This document shows, piece by piece, positions 1 to 7,718 of a stretch of 64,000 nt of DNA; the first letter of the stretch is position 1, and every line of letters begins with the position of its first letter. A program made the position numbers and the translations under genes. The notes beneath the pieces are model-generated. The model saw nothing but the letters and a program-made list of their open reading frames with translations. It was not told the DNA's origin and made no database searches. The stretch lies in assembly GCF_016862575.1 (NCBI RefSeq), contig NZ_BONF01000033.1, positions 62,001-126,000 on the forward strand. The letters run 5' to 3'. Origin of the DNA: Catellatospora bangladeshensis. Lineage in GTDB: Bacteria; Actinomycetota; Actinomycetes; Mycobacteriales; Micromonosporaceae.

Positions 1-563
1 CGGGAGTCGGCGCTCCACGCCCCGGTGTAGTACGTACGGGGCAGCTCCTCCGAAAGGTCGGTCAACGTCGCCAACCGGCGGAACCTCAATCGATAGACCT
101 CGTCCCCGGTGGTATCCACGGAGTAGGCCAGGAGCGTGTTGTCGGGGCTCGGCTCCCGCAGCCCGATCTCGGCGAAACCGTCGGCACCCGCGAGGAGGGC
201 CCCGTCCAGCAGCACCCGGTCGGCGTCACCGTCATGTCCGGTCTGTAAGAACTGCTCGTACTCACTACCGGCGACGGTCCGGGTGTAGTAGAAACGTGAA
301 CCATGTCTCCAACTGACTGAAGACTCAGTCGGCAGGAGGCGTTGCTCCACCTCGTGGAACACCTCGGTCTGGAGGCCCTCCAGCCGGCCGGCGGCGGCAT
401 CGCAGTACTCGCGCTCGGCGCGCAGATACGCGAGAAACCGCGGGTCGGAATGGTCGCGCATCCACCCGTAAGCGTCGGTCCACCGGCGGCCGTGCAGCTC
501 GTACTGGCGCGGTTCGGCGGGCGCGGCCGGCGGGACTTCGCTGTTGTCGAGATCGTGCGGCAT
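1..563 (-). CDS. Prolyl oligopeptidase / oligopeptidase B family (S9A), N-terminal part
   Basis: This is the first 187 codons of a gene that runs off the left edge of the window; the stop and the catalytic domain are not seen. The ATG is the complement of 561-563. The protein reads MPHDLDNSE and then DAYGWMRDHSDPRFLAYLRA, the N-terminal hallmark of S9A oligopeptidases. It goes on with FYYTRTVAGSEYEQF and SPDNTLLAYSVDTTGDEVYR, typical of the beta-propeller that gates these cytosolic serine peptidases. Family members cleave short peptides after proline or basic residues; which subtype this is cannot be told without the C-terminus. It diverges from a peptide ABC importer with a 49-bp gap, so a role in digesting imported peptides is a reasonable inference. 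Confidence 0.85.
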   Translation of the reverse strand, partial: MPHDLDNSEVPPAAPAEPRQYELHGRRWTDAYGWMRDHSDPRFLAYLRAEREYCDAAAGRLEGLQTEVFHEVEQRLLPTESSVSWRHGSRFYYTRTVAGSEYEQFLQTGHDGDADRVLLDGALLAGADGFAEIGLREPSPDNTLLAYSVDTTGDEVYRLRFRRLATLTDLSEELPRTYYTGAWSADS

Positions 564-612
564 GACCGGGCACCCTACCCGCCACGCCCCCGGGCACCAA
601 GGGAGAGAACTG

Positions 613-2493
613 ATGAGCAGCACCCCTCCTGCTCCAAAGTCCTGGTTGACCAATCAGTCAGCGCGCCGGCCCTGGGCGCGGCTGGCGGTGGCGGCGACGG
701 CCGCGCTGGCCCTGCTCGGTGTCGCCGCCGCGCCCGCCGTCGCGGACGGCACGCCCACCCCGGCGGCGTCCGAGCGCAGCAAGACCAGCTTCGTGATCGG
801 CGTGAAGCAGGACATCGACTCGCTCAACCCGTACGTCGGCGTGGTGGCCGGCGCGTTCGAGACCTACCAGCTCATGTACGACTACCTGACCACGAGCGCG
901 GCCAGGGACTTCGCCCCCGAGCCGTGGCTGGCGGAGAGGTGGGAGACCTCGGCCGACGGCAAGGCCTGGACCTTCCACCTCCGCAAGGGCGTGAAGTGGT
1001 CCGACGGCGTCGACCTCACCGCCAAGGACGTGGTGTACACGTTCCAGCGGGCCAAGGACGACGAGACGGCCAACGGCCAGTACAGCAGCTACGTCGACAA
1101 CATCACCAAGATCACGGCGACGGACGACCACACCGTGGTGATGGAGGTCGAGAAGCCCAGCCCGATCATGCTGCGGCTGGCGGTGCCGATCCTGCCCGAG
1201 CACGTCTGGTCGAAGGTCAGCGCCAAGGACGCGGCGACCTTCGCCAACGACAAGGACGTGGTCGGCTCCGGCCCGTTCCAGCTGGCCGAGGCGAAGAAGG
1301 GCCAGTTCTACCGGTTCACCGCGAACAAGCAGCACTTCGCTGGCGCGCCGAACATCGACGAGCTGATCTTCACGGTGTTCGCCGACGACACGGCGCTGGC
1401 CCAGGCGCTGCGCCAGGGTGAGATCGACATGGCCCAGGACCTGCCCGCGGCGATCGCCGAGACGCTGGTCAAGGAGCCGGGCATCACCGTCAACGACGCG
1501 AAGTACTACGGCTTCAACGAGATCGGCTACAACCTCGGCGCGGCGACCACCGACGGCAAGGCGATCGGCGACGGCCACCCGGCGCTCAAGGACAAGCAGG
1601 TCCGGCTCGCCATCGACCACGCCATCGACCGCAGGACGCTGGTCACCAAGGTGCTCAACGGCCACGGCGGCCCCGCCACCGGCGTCATCCCGCCGATCTA
1701 CGCCGACCTGCACTGGAACCCGGGCAGCGCCGAGCGCGCCTTCGACCTGGCCAAGGCCAACTCGATCCTGGACGCGGCCGGCTACCCCAAGGGCGCCGAC
1801 GGCATCCGGGCCAAGGACGGCAAGGCGCTGAAGTTCCGGCTGTTCGGCCGGGACAGCTCCGAGTACTCCAAGCAGACGGCCGAGTACGTGCGCTCCTGGC
1901 TCAAGGAGATCGGCATCGAGGCCACCGTCTCGATCATGAGCGAGGACAACCTCACCGCGGTGCTCGGCAAGGGCGAGTTCGACCTGTTCGAGTGGGGCTG
2001 GGTGGTCGAGCCCGACCCCGACTTCCAGCTCTCCGTGATGACCTGCGAGCAGCGCTCCTACGAGGAGGACGGCGAGATCGCCGCGGGTTGGTCGGACAGC
2101 TTCTACTGCAGCGAGGCGTTCGACAAGCTGTACGCCGAGCAGCAGACGATGATCGACCCGGCCAAGCGCGCCGAGAAGGTCAAGGAGGCGCAGAAGCTGC
2201 TGTACGAGGACGTCGCGTACTCGCTGACGTACTACTACAACCAGTCCGAGGCGTACCGGTCGGACCGCTTCACCGGCTTCGTGCCGCAGCCCTCCGCCGG
2301 CGGCATCCTCGCCTTCCAGTACGGCACGCACAGCTACCGCAACCTCAAGCCGGTCACCGCGCAGGCGGGCGAGCCGGACTCCGGCTCCGGCGGCATGGTG
2401 CTCTGGGTGGTCGGCGGCGTCGTGCTCGTGCTGCTCATCGGCGGCGCGGTCGTGGTGCTGAGGCGGCGCTCGAACGCGGACGACCGGGAATGA
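613..2493 (+). CDS. Family 5 extracellular solute-binding protein, C-terminally membrane anchored
   Basis: A 626-aa peptide/nickel-type (SBP_bac_5) binding protein, the substrate receptor of the ABC importer encoded just downstream. The ATG at 613 is preceded by GGGAGAG at 601-607; an upstream in-frame start at 544 has no such signal. Residues 1-45 form a signal peptide ending near AVA-DG. The body shows family motifs such as DIDSLNPY, WSDGVDLTAKDVVYTF and LPEHVW. Unlike most Gram-positive receptors there is no lipobox cysteine. Instead, residues about 595-616 form one hydrophobic helix followed by RRRSNADDRE, so the protein is probably held by a C-terminal transmembrane anchor. Its stop overlaps the next start (ATGA at 2490). 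Confidence 0.92.
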   Translation: MSSTPPAPKSWLTNQSARRPWARLAVAATAALALLGVAAAPAVADGTPTPAASERSKTSFVIGVKQDIDSLNPYVGVVAGAFETYQLMYDYLTTSAARDFAPEPWLAERWETSADGKAWTFHLRKGVKWSDGVDLTAKDVVYTFQRAKDDETANGQYSSYVDNITKITATDDHTVVMEVEKPSPIMLRLAVPILPEHVWSKVSAKDAATFANDKDVVGSGPFQLAEAKKGQFYRFTANKQHFAGAPNIDELIFTVFADDTALAQALRQGEIDMAQDLPAAIAETLVKEPGITVNDAKYYGFNEIGYNLGAATTDGKAIGDGHPALKDKQVRLAIDHAIDRRTLVTKVLNGHGGPATGVIPPIYADLHWNPGSAERAFDLAKANSILDAAGYPKGADGIRAKDGKALKFRLFGRDSSEYSKQTAEYVRSWLKEIGIEATVSIMSEDNLTAVLGKGEFDLFEWGWVVEPDPDFQLSVMTCEQRSYEEDGEIAAGWSDSFYCSEAFDKLYAEQQTMIDPAKRAEKVKEAQKLLYEDVAYSLTYYYNQSEAYRSDRFTGFVPQPSAGGILAFQYGTHSYRNLKPVTAQAGEPDSGSGGMVLWVVGGVVLVLLIGGAVVVLRRRSNADDRE

Positions 2494-3506
2494 CCGGGTC
2501 ATCAGCGGGCGGGGCCGGTGCGGTGACGCGCCGGCCCCGCCGGGCCCTGTCCGTGGCGTACGTCCTGCGCAAGTGCCTGTCCGCGGTGCTGATGCTGGTC
2601 TTCGTCGTGGTCGTCAACTTCTTCCTGTTCCGGGTGCTGCCGGGCGACCCGGCCAAGGCGTTCGCGCCGCGCGGCCGCAACGCCGACCCGGAGGCGCTGC
2701 GCGAGCTGCGCGAACGGCTCGGCCTCAACGACAGCTGGGACGTCGCGTTCGGCAAGTACGTCAAGAGCGTGTTCAGCGGCGACCTGGGCGTCTCCTTCAG
2801 CCAGCACGCCAAGGTCACCGATGTGATCATGGAGCGGTTCTGGCCCACCGTGCTGCTGTCGGGCACCGCGCTGGTCATCGCGGCCGTGCTCGGCGTGTGG
2901 CTGGGCGCCCGCGCCGGGTGGCGGCAGGGCAGCCGGTTCGACCGGCTGGGCTCCAGCGCCGCGGTCACCTTCTACTCGATGCCCGAGTGGCTGCTCGGCC
3001 TGGTGCTGCTGGTCTTCCTCAACCGGTACGGCATCTTCCCGGCGCGCGGCATGAACGACCCCCGCTCGACCCTGCCCGCCTGGCTCGACGTGCTCTGGCA
3101 CATGGTGCTGCCGGTGACCGTGCTCGCCGTCGTCTACGTCGCCGAGTACTCGCTGATCATGCGGTCGTCGATCCTGGACGAGCGGCGCGCCGACTACCTG
3201 ACCACCGCGCGCGCCAAGGGCCTGCGCGACGACCTGGTGCTGCGCCGCCACGCGCTGCCCAACGCGCTGCTGCCGTCGATGACGCTGTTCTTCCTCAGCA
3301 TGGGCTTCGTGGTGGCGGGCGCGATCACCGTCGAGACCGTGTTCTCCTGGCCGGGCCTGGGCCGGCTCACCTACGAGGCGCTGCGCGGTCCGGACATCCC
3401 GCTGTTGCAGGGCCTGTTCCTGGTCTTCTCGGCAGGAGTGATCGTCATGAACCTCGTCGCCGACCTGCTGATGCCGCTGCTCGACCCGAGGGTGCGTGCC
3501 GCATGA
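2490..3506 (+). CDS. Peptide ABC transporter permease, DppB/OppB type
   Basis: A 338-aa inner-membrane permease. The ATG at 2490 overlaps the stop of the binding-protein gene, indicating translational coupling; starts further upstream lie inside that gene and were rejected. After a basic N-terminus come a first transmembrane helix (about residues 25-45, VLMLVFVVVVNFFLF) and the conserved VLPGDPAKAF segment, then five more hydrophobic stretches. The cytoplasmic EAA-like loop reads DYLTTARAKGLRDDLVLRRH followed by ALPNALLP, the contact site for the ATPase subunits. DppB-type permeases pair with a DppC-type partner, here encoded directly after with a 4-bp overlap. Substrate is probably oligopeptides, but family 5 systems also carry nickel or sugars, so this is inference. 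Confidence 0.93.
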   Translation: MTGSSAGGAGAVTRRPRRALSVAYVLRKCLSAVLMLVFVVVVNFFLFRVLPGDPAKAFAPRGRNADPEALRELRERLGLNDSWDVAFGKYVKSVFSGDLGVSFSQHAKVTDVIMERFWPTVLLSGTALVIAAVLGVWLGARAGWRQGSRFDRLGSSAAVTFYSMPEWLLGLVLLVFLNRYGIFPARGMNDPRSTLPAWLDVLWHMVLPVTVLAVVYVAEYSLIMRSSILDERRADYLTTARAKGLRDDLVLRRHALPNALLPSMTLFFLSMGFVVAGAITVETVFSWPGLGRLTYEALRGPDIPLLQGLFLVFSAGVIVMNLVADLLMPLLDPRVRAA

Positions 3507-4387
3507 GCGCGGTGACCGCCGCCCGGTCGCGGCGCTCGGGTGCCTGGCGCGCCTTCCTGCGCGACCGGGAGGGCATGTCCGGCCTGCTCGTGCTGGTGCT
3601 GTTCGGGCTGCTGGCGCTGCTCGCCCCGGTGCTGGCCGATCCCGCCGGGCTCGACGTCACCAAGGCCGAGGGCGCGTCGGTGGCGCCGCCGTCGTGGGAC
3701 TTCCTCCTCGGCACGGACCACTACGGCCGGTCGGTGCTGACCATGGTCCTGCACGGTGGCCAGGTCACGCTGCTGGTCGGACTCGCCGCCACGGTGATCT
3801 CGATGATCCTGGGCACGCTGATCGGCATCGCCTCGGGTCACTTCCGCGGCCTCACCGGCGGCACCCTGAACCGGCTCACCGAGTGGTTCCTGGTCATCCC
3901 GTACCTGCCGCTGGCCATCGTGCTGGCCACCGTGTTCCCGGCGGACGTGCCCAAGCTGTTCGCGGTGATCATCGTGATCGGCGTGACGTCGTGGTCGAGC
4001 ACCGCCCGCCTGGTCCGGGCGCAGACCATGGCCATCGAGGCGCGCCCCTATCTGGAACGGGCCAAAGCGCTGGGCGGCGGGCACTGGCACCAGATGACCC
4101 GGCACGTGCTGCCCAACGTGATGCCGCTGGTGCTGGCCAACACCACGCTGACCGTGTCGATCGCGATCATCGCGGAGACCACGCTGTCCTTCCTCGGGCT
4201 CGGCGACCCGCTGCGCATGTCCTGGGGCCGGATCCTCGACGACGCCTACTCGCAGGGTGCGATCGACCGCGGAGCCTGGTGGTGGATCGTCTTCCCCGGC
4301 GTCGCCGTGGTCCTGGTGGTCCGCGCCTTCAACATGTGCGGCCGCGCCCTGGAGCGAATCCTCGACCCGAGGCTGGAGGGCCGATGA
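3503..4387 (+). CDS. Peptide ABC transporter permease, DppC/OppC type
   Basis: A 294-aa second permease of the importer. The ATG at 3503 overlaps the stop of the DppB-type gene. It has the DppC layout: a cytosolic start, a first helix (GLLVLVLFGLLALLAPVLA), the periplasmic segment with FLLGTDHYGRSVLTMVLHGG that defines this subfamily, then five helices. The EAA loop is RPYLERAKALGGGHWHQMTR followed by HVLPNVMPLVLAN, and SFLGLGDPLRMSWGRIL near the C-terminus is also typical. Its stop overlaps the ATG of the first ATPase gene (4384). All five importer genes are therefore packed as one transcription and translation unit. Confidence 0.94.
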   Translation: MSAVTAARSRRSGAWRAFLRDREGMSGLLVLVLFGLLALLAPVLADPAGLDVTKAEGASVAPPSWDFLLGTDHYGRSVLTMVLHGGQVTLLVGLAATVISMILGTLIGIASGHFRGLTGGTLNRLTEWFLVIPYLPLAIVLATVFPADVPKLFAVIIVIGVTSWSSTARLVRAQTMAIEARPYLERAKALGGGHWHQMTRHVLPNVMPLVLANTTLTVSIAIIAETTLSFLGLGDPLRMSWGRILDDAYSQGAIDRGAWWWIVFPGVAVVLVVRAFNMCGRALERILDPRLEGR

Positions 4388-5352
4388 GTCTTCTGGAGAT
4401 CAAGGACTTGCGGGTGGCGTACCGGGATCGGGGGATGCCGCTGCCCGCGGTCCGCGGGGTCGATCTGAGCCTGGCCGCGGGCGAGACGCTCGGGCTGGCC
4501 GGGGAGTCCGGCTGCGGCAAGTCGACGATGGCGGGCGCGGTGCTGCGGCTGCTGCCCGGCAACGCCGAGGTGTCCGGCGAGATCCTGCTCAACGGCGCCG
4601 ACGTGCTGAAGATGAGCTGGGGCCGGCTGCGCGCGGTGCGCTGGAACGAGGCGTCGATCGTGTTCCAGGGCGCGATGCACGCGCTCAACCCGGTGCGCGC
4701 CATCGGCCGCCAGATCGCCGAGGCGATCACGCTGCACGCGCCGAAGACGTCCGCCGCCGCAGCCCGCAAGCAGGTCGGCGAGCTGCTGGAACAGGTCGGC
4801 GTGCCGGCCTGGCGGGCCGAGTCGTTCCCGCACGAGCTGTCCGGCGGGCAGAAGCAGCGCGTCATGATCGCCATGGCGCTGGCCTGCTCGCCGCAGCTGA
4901 TCATCGCGGACGAGCCGACCACCGCGCTCGACGTGATGGTGCAGGCCCAGGTCCTGTCGCTGCTCAAGCAGCTGGTGCGGGAGCGGGGCGTGGGCCTGAT
5001 CCTGATCAGCCACGACCTGTCCGTGCTCGCGTCCACCTGCGACCGGGTCGCGGTCATGTACGCCGGGCGCGTCGTCGAGCAGGGTCCCGGACACCGGCTC
5101 TTCACCGACGCCGCGCACCCCTACGCGCAGGCGCTGGCGGGGGCGTTCCCGGTCATCGGGGACCCGGCCTCGCGCCGGGCGCCGCGCGGCCTGCCCGGTG
5201 ATCCGCCGGACCCGCGCGAGCTCGGCGGCGGGTGCGCCTTCGCGCCGCGCTGCGCCGTGGCGCTGCCCGAGTGCGTGCAGTACGACGTCCGGCTGCGCAC
5301 GGTCGACGCCGAGCGCAGCGCCGCCTGCGTACACGTGGGAGGTGCGGCATGA
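4384..5352 (+). CDS. Peptide ABC transporter ATP-binding protein, DppD/OppD type
   Basis: A 322-aa cytosolic ATPase. Walker A is GESGCGKS (residues 40-47), the signature LSGGQKQ (152-158), Walker B LIIADEP (172-178) and the switch histidine lies in LISHD (H210). Two features assign it to the oligopeptide branch: the FQGAMHALNPV Q-loop region and the C-terminal cysteine-rich oligo_HPY tail (GGCAFAPRCAVALPECV), which in relatives carries an iron-sulfur cluster or structural cysteines. The ATG at 4384 overlaps the permease stop. Its own stop overlaps a 21-codon mini-ORF rather than the second ATPase gene directly. Confidence 0.94.
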   Translation: MSLLEIKDLRVAYRDRGMPLPAVRGVDLSLAAGETLGLAGESGCGKSTMAGAVLRLLPGNAEVSGEILLNGADVLKMSWGRLRAVRWNEASIVFQGAMHALNPVRAIGRQIAEAITLHAPKTSAAAARKQVGELLEQVGVPAWRAESFPHELSGGQKQRVMIAMALACSPQLIIADEPTTALDVMVQAQVLSLLKQLVRERGVGLILISHDLSVLASTCDRVAVMYAGRVVEQGPGHRLFTDAAHPYAQALAGAFPVIGDPASRRAPRGLPGDPPDPRELGGGCAFAPRCAVALPECVQYDVRLRTVDAERSAACVHVGGAA

Positions 5353-5414
5353 ACGCGCGAGTCCTGACCTCCGCCGGTGACGACGGAGCCGAGCGAAGCG
5401 AGGCGGCGGCATGA
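5349..5414 (+). CDS. 21-aa coupled mini-ORF between the two ATPase genes
   Basis: The ATG at 5349 overlaps the stop of the DppD-type gene (ATGA), and the TGA at 5412-5414 overlaps the ATG of the DppF-type gene at 5411 (again ATGA). The ORF therefore bridges the two genes exactly, in the same way as every other junction in this operon. The peptide is MNARVLTSAGDDGAERSEAA plus a final A. It has no recognisable domain. Bases 5385-5404 inside it match a GAGCGAAGCGAGG-type repeat found at other gene junctions, so the ORF may simply be an inserted linker that kept ribosomes moving from gene to gene. A functional peptide is possible but unsupported. Confidence 0.4.
   Translation: MNARVLTSAGDDGAERSEAAA
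5385..5404 (+). repeat. Junction repeat GGAGCCGAGCG-AGCGAGGC, copy 1
   Basis: The 20-mer ggagccgagcgaagcgaggc lies in the linker between two ATPase genes. Its reverse complement, with one mismatch, occurs at 11257-11276 in another intergenic linker, and a shorter related palindrome lies at 11302-11319. All copies sit at junctions between co-directional genes. Confidence 0.6.
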
Positions 5415-6454
5415 CCGTGTCGGTGCATCCGGTGCTGGAGGCGCGGAACCTGCACGTCGGGTTCGGTGGGCGCGGCAAGGGCGTCCCGCCGGTCCGGGCC
5501 GTCGACGGGGTCGAGCTGTCCGTCGACAGGGGACAGATCGTGGCGCTGGCCGGTGAGTCGGGCAGCGGCAAGACCACACTGGCCCGGACCCTGCTCGGCC
5601 TGCAGAAGCCGTACGCCGGGCAGGTGCTGCACCACGGCAGGCCGATCGACTACAGCGGAAAGGGCCTCAAGGCGCTGCGCCGCAGGGTGCAGCTGGTGCT
5701 GCAGGACCCGACGGGCGCGCTCAACCCCCGGCGCACGGTGTACGAGGCCGTCGCCGAGGGCCTGCGCATCCACCGGGTGCCCGGCGACGAGCGGGCGCTG
5801 GTCGCCAAGGCGCTGTCCCAGGCGGGCCTGCGGCCGGCGGAGCGCTTCTTCGGCCGCTACCCGCACGAGCTGTCCGGCGGCCAGCGCCAGCGCGTCGTCA
5901 TCGCCGGGGCGCTGGTGCTGGAGCCGGAGCTGATCATCGCGGACGAGCCGGTGGCGTCGCTGGACGCCTCGGTGCGCGGCGAGATCCTGGCGCTGCTGCT
6001 GTCGCTGCGCGCCGAGCTGGGCCTGTCCGTGCTGGTCGTCACGCACGACCTCGGCCTCGCCTGGAACATCGCCGACCGGCTCGCGGTGATGTACCTCGGC
6101 CGCATCGTCGAGGTCGGGCGCACCGAGCAGGTGCTCGCCGCGCCGCGGCACCCGTACACGGCGGCGCTGCTGTCGGTGCTGCCCGAGGCGAGCGGGCGGG
6201 AGCCGGTGATCCTCAGCGGCGAGTCGCCCGACCCGTCGCGCATCCCCACCGGCTGCCGCTTCCATCCGCGCTGCCCGGCCCTGGCCGACGGCCTCGCCGC
6301 GCGGGCCGGGGTGGCGCAGCGCTGCACGACCGAGTCGCTGCCGGTGCTGCCGCTGCACGGCCCGCACGCCGCCGCGTGCCTGCTCGCGGGCCACGTCGGC
6401 GACGGCATCGCGGGCGCGGCCGGCGGCACGCCCACCGGCGCGGTCACGGCCTGA
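5411..6454 (+). CDS. Peptide ABC transporter ATP-binding protein, DppF/OppF type
   Basis: A 347-aa ATPase that should form the heterodimer with the DppD-type protein. Walker A is GESGSGKTT (residues 49-57), the Q-loop LQDPTGALNPRRTV is the classical DppF sequence, the signature is LSGGQRQR (about 154-161) and Walker B LIIADEP (174-180). The switch histidine is in VVTHDLGLAW. The C-terminal oligo_HPY segment (HPYTAALLSVLP, then GCRFHPRCP) is present. The ATG at 5411 is 58 bp after the previous ATPase stop, with the 21-codon mini-ORF filling the gap. It is the last gene of the importer operon and ends 4 bp from a convergent gene. Confidence 0.94.
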   Translation: MTVSVHPVLEARNLHVGFGGRGKGVPPVRAVDGVELSVDRGQIVALAGESGSGKTTLARTLLGLQKPYAGQVLHHGRPIDYSGKGLKALRRRVQLVLQDPTGALNPRRTVYEAVAEGLRIHRVPGDERALVAKALSQAGLRPAERFFGRYPHELSGGQRQRVVIAGALVLEPELIIADEPVASLDASVRGEILALLLSLRAELGLSVLVVTHDLGLAWNIADRLAVMYLGRIVEVGRTEQVLAAPRHPYTAALLSVLPEASGREPVILSGESPDPSRIPTGCRFHPRCPALADGLAARAGVAQRCTTESLPVLPLHGPHAAACLLAGHVGDGIAGAAGGTPTGAVTA

Positions 6455-6458
6455 GCCG

Positions 6459-7022
6459 TCAGACCGCGGCCGGATGCCGGCGCAGGTCGTCGAGGAGGAA
6501 CTCCACCCGCTGCGCCACCGGGCAGCGGGGGAGTTCCACCAGCTCGTACCCGTAACGCGCGTACGCCTCGCGTACCAGCACGTCCAGGTGCAGCGCCTCG
6601 GCGAAGGTCTGCCTGCGCTCGGCGTCGTTGCAGAAGATGTCCGCCCACGGCGGGGCGAGGTAGGCCCGCCCGCGGTAGCGGCACCGGCGCACCGCCTCCG
6701 CGACGTGGCCGGGCACGGCACCGGTGACCAGCTCGAAATAAGACGCCAGCGAGGGCATCGCGTGGTCGAAGAAGACGACGCCCGGCTGCTCCAGCGCCCA
6801 GCGGTAGGAGCGCAGCTCCCAGGCCAGCATCGTCTCCGCGAACAGCGCCGGGTCGGCCCACGGCAGCGCCCGGCCGCCGATCGCCACCTGGTCCTGGATG
6901 ATCGCCCGCCCGGCCTCCGGCGCGGTGGCGTATCCCCCTGCCCGGAGGGACTCGATGAGGGTCGTCTTGCCCGTGCCGGGGCCGCCGGTGATAACCACGA
7001 GCCGTTCCTGTGCCGTTGCCAT
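6459..7022 (-). CDS. AAA family ATPase/kinase-like protein (AAA_28)
   Basis: A 187-aa P-loop protein. The P-loop is GGPGTGKTT (residues 13-21), preceded by RLVVIT and followed by GYATAPEAGRAIIQDQ, the arrangement of the AAA_28 group (NadR kinase-like and related small ATPases). FFDHAMPSLASYFEL and RRCRYRGRAYLAPPWADIF resemble the acceptor and lid region of this group. The ATG is the complement of 7020-7022, with GAGAGG upstream. Substrate is unknown; proteins of this type are often annotated as predicted ATPase or nucleoside kinase-like. It converges on the peptide importer and diverges from a GNAT gene. Confidence 0.78.
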   Translation of the reverse strand: MATAQERLVVITGGPGTGKTTLIESLRAGGYATAPEAGRAIIQDQVAIGGRALPWADPALFAETMLAWELRSYRWALEQPGVVFFDHAMPSLASYFELVTGAVPGHVAEAVRRCRYRGRAYLAPPWADIFCNDAERRQTFAEALHLDVLVREAYARYGYELVELPRCPVAQRVEFLLDDLRRHPAAV

Positions 7023-7052
7023 AGTCTCAGCCCTCTCGGGGTCGGCGTTCGG

Positions 7053-7104
7053 TGGATCTTGTGCGTTTGGTGCTGCTCCGGCGACACGAGCTGCACAAGA
7101 TCCA
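7053..7104. repeat. GATC-type intergenic palindrome (GCGACAC core), copy a
   Basis: Arms TGGATCTTGTGC (7053-7064) and GCACAAGATCCA (7093-7104) are perfect over 12 bp with a 28-nt spacer. The spacer contains GCGACACG (7081-7088), a core shared with palindromes at 15359, 37433, 41520 and 47475. It lies between divergent ATPase and GNAT genes, so it is not a simple terminator here. Confidence 0.6.
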
Positions 7105-7114
7105 GGGGGTATGC
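7102..7114 (+). promoter_or_regulatory. CCAGGGGGTATGC motif
   Basis: CCAGGGGGTATGC overlaps the right arm of the palindrome and lies 27 bp before the GNAT start. The exact reverse complement occurs at 23183-23195 before the AEC transporter, and a 10-bp version forms an inverted repeat at 25981-26033 before the cupin gene. The sequence resembles half-sites of copper/persulfide CsoR-type operators, but no such regulator is encoded here. Confidence 0.3.
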
Positions 7115-7140
7115 GGTCGCGGAAGCGGGAGGGGAGCGGG

Positions 7141-7644
7141 ATGAGCGAGGTGCGGGTGCGCCCGGCACGGGCGGCCGAGCTGCCGCTGCTGGTGGAGGTG
7201 GAGCTGGCCTCGGACGGGCCGTTCCACGACGCGGGGATCGGGCCGCTGCCGCCGCCGGGCAGCGCCGAGGAGCTGGCCGAGGCGAGGTGTGTGCTGGTCG
7301 CGGGAGATCCGCCGGTGGGGTTCGCGCGGCTGGGTGAGGTCGACGGCCTGGCGCACCTGGAGCAGCTGTCCGTCCATCCCGGCCACTCCGGCCGGGGCAT
7401 CGGCACCGCACTGCTGGAAGCCGCCTGCACGTGGGCGGCCGGCTCAGGCTACCAGGCGATGACCCTGACCACCTTCGCCGATGTGCCCTGGAACGCGCCG
7501 TACTACGCCCGCCGCGGCTTCACCGAGCTGACCTTGCTCACCCCGGGACTGCAGGAGATCCGGACGCATGAGGCCGAACTCGGCCTGGACGTCCTCGGCC
7601 GGCGTATAGCCATGCGCCGAGCGCTGGCGGCGTCCCGCGGCTGA
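7141..7644 (+). CDS. GNAT family N-acetyltransferase
   Basis: A 167-aa acetyltransferase fold protein that would transfer an acetyl group from acetyl-CoA to an unidentified amine. The acetyl-CoA binding motif A is LEQLSVHPGHSGRGIGTALL (about residues 77-96), with the R/Q-x-x-G-x-G/A pattern HSGRGIGTAL. Strand 5 and helix 4 follow in YQAMTLTTFADVPWNAPYYARRGF. The ATG at 7141 is preceded by a GGGAGGGGAG ribosome site, which rules out the longer in-frame extension that overlaps the divergent ATPase gene. It stands alone between two minus-strand genes. Confidence 0.88.
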   Translation: MSEVRVRPARAAELPLLVEVELASDGPFHDAGIGPLPPPGSAEELAEARCVLVAGDPPVGFARLGEVDGLAHLEQLSVHPGHSGRGIGTALLEAACTWAAGSGYQAMTLTTFADVPWNAPYYARRGFTELTLLTPGLQEIRTHEAELGLDVLGRRIAMRRALAASRG

Positions 7645-7718
7645 TCGCGCCCGGCTGCCGCGACGTCCGGCGGACGCGGAAGCATCTGCGTGATGGTCAG
7701 CACCGGGTCGGTGGCGGC

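Noticed and set aside
313-334. GACTGA-AGA-CTCAGTC palindrome similar to the TetR-type operator at 18515
   Set aside because: It lies inside the oligopeptidase coding sequence, far from any start, and codes conserved-looking residues.
658-2502. A 614-codon ORF opposite the solute-binding protein gene, and similar long ORFs at 5153-7411 (minus) and 21370-23058 (minus)
   Set aside because: They lie opposite well-supported genes. Their translations are rich in Arg, Gly, Ala, His, Leu and Val without domain motifs, the usual product of high-GC antisense frames.
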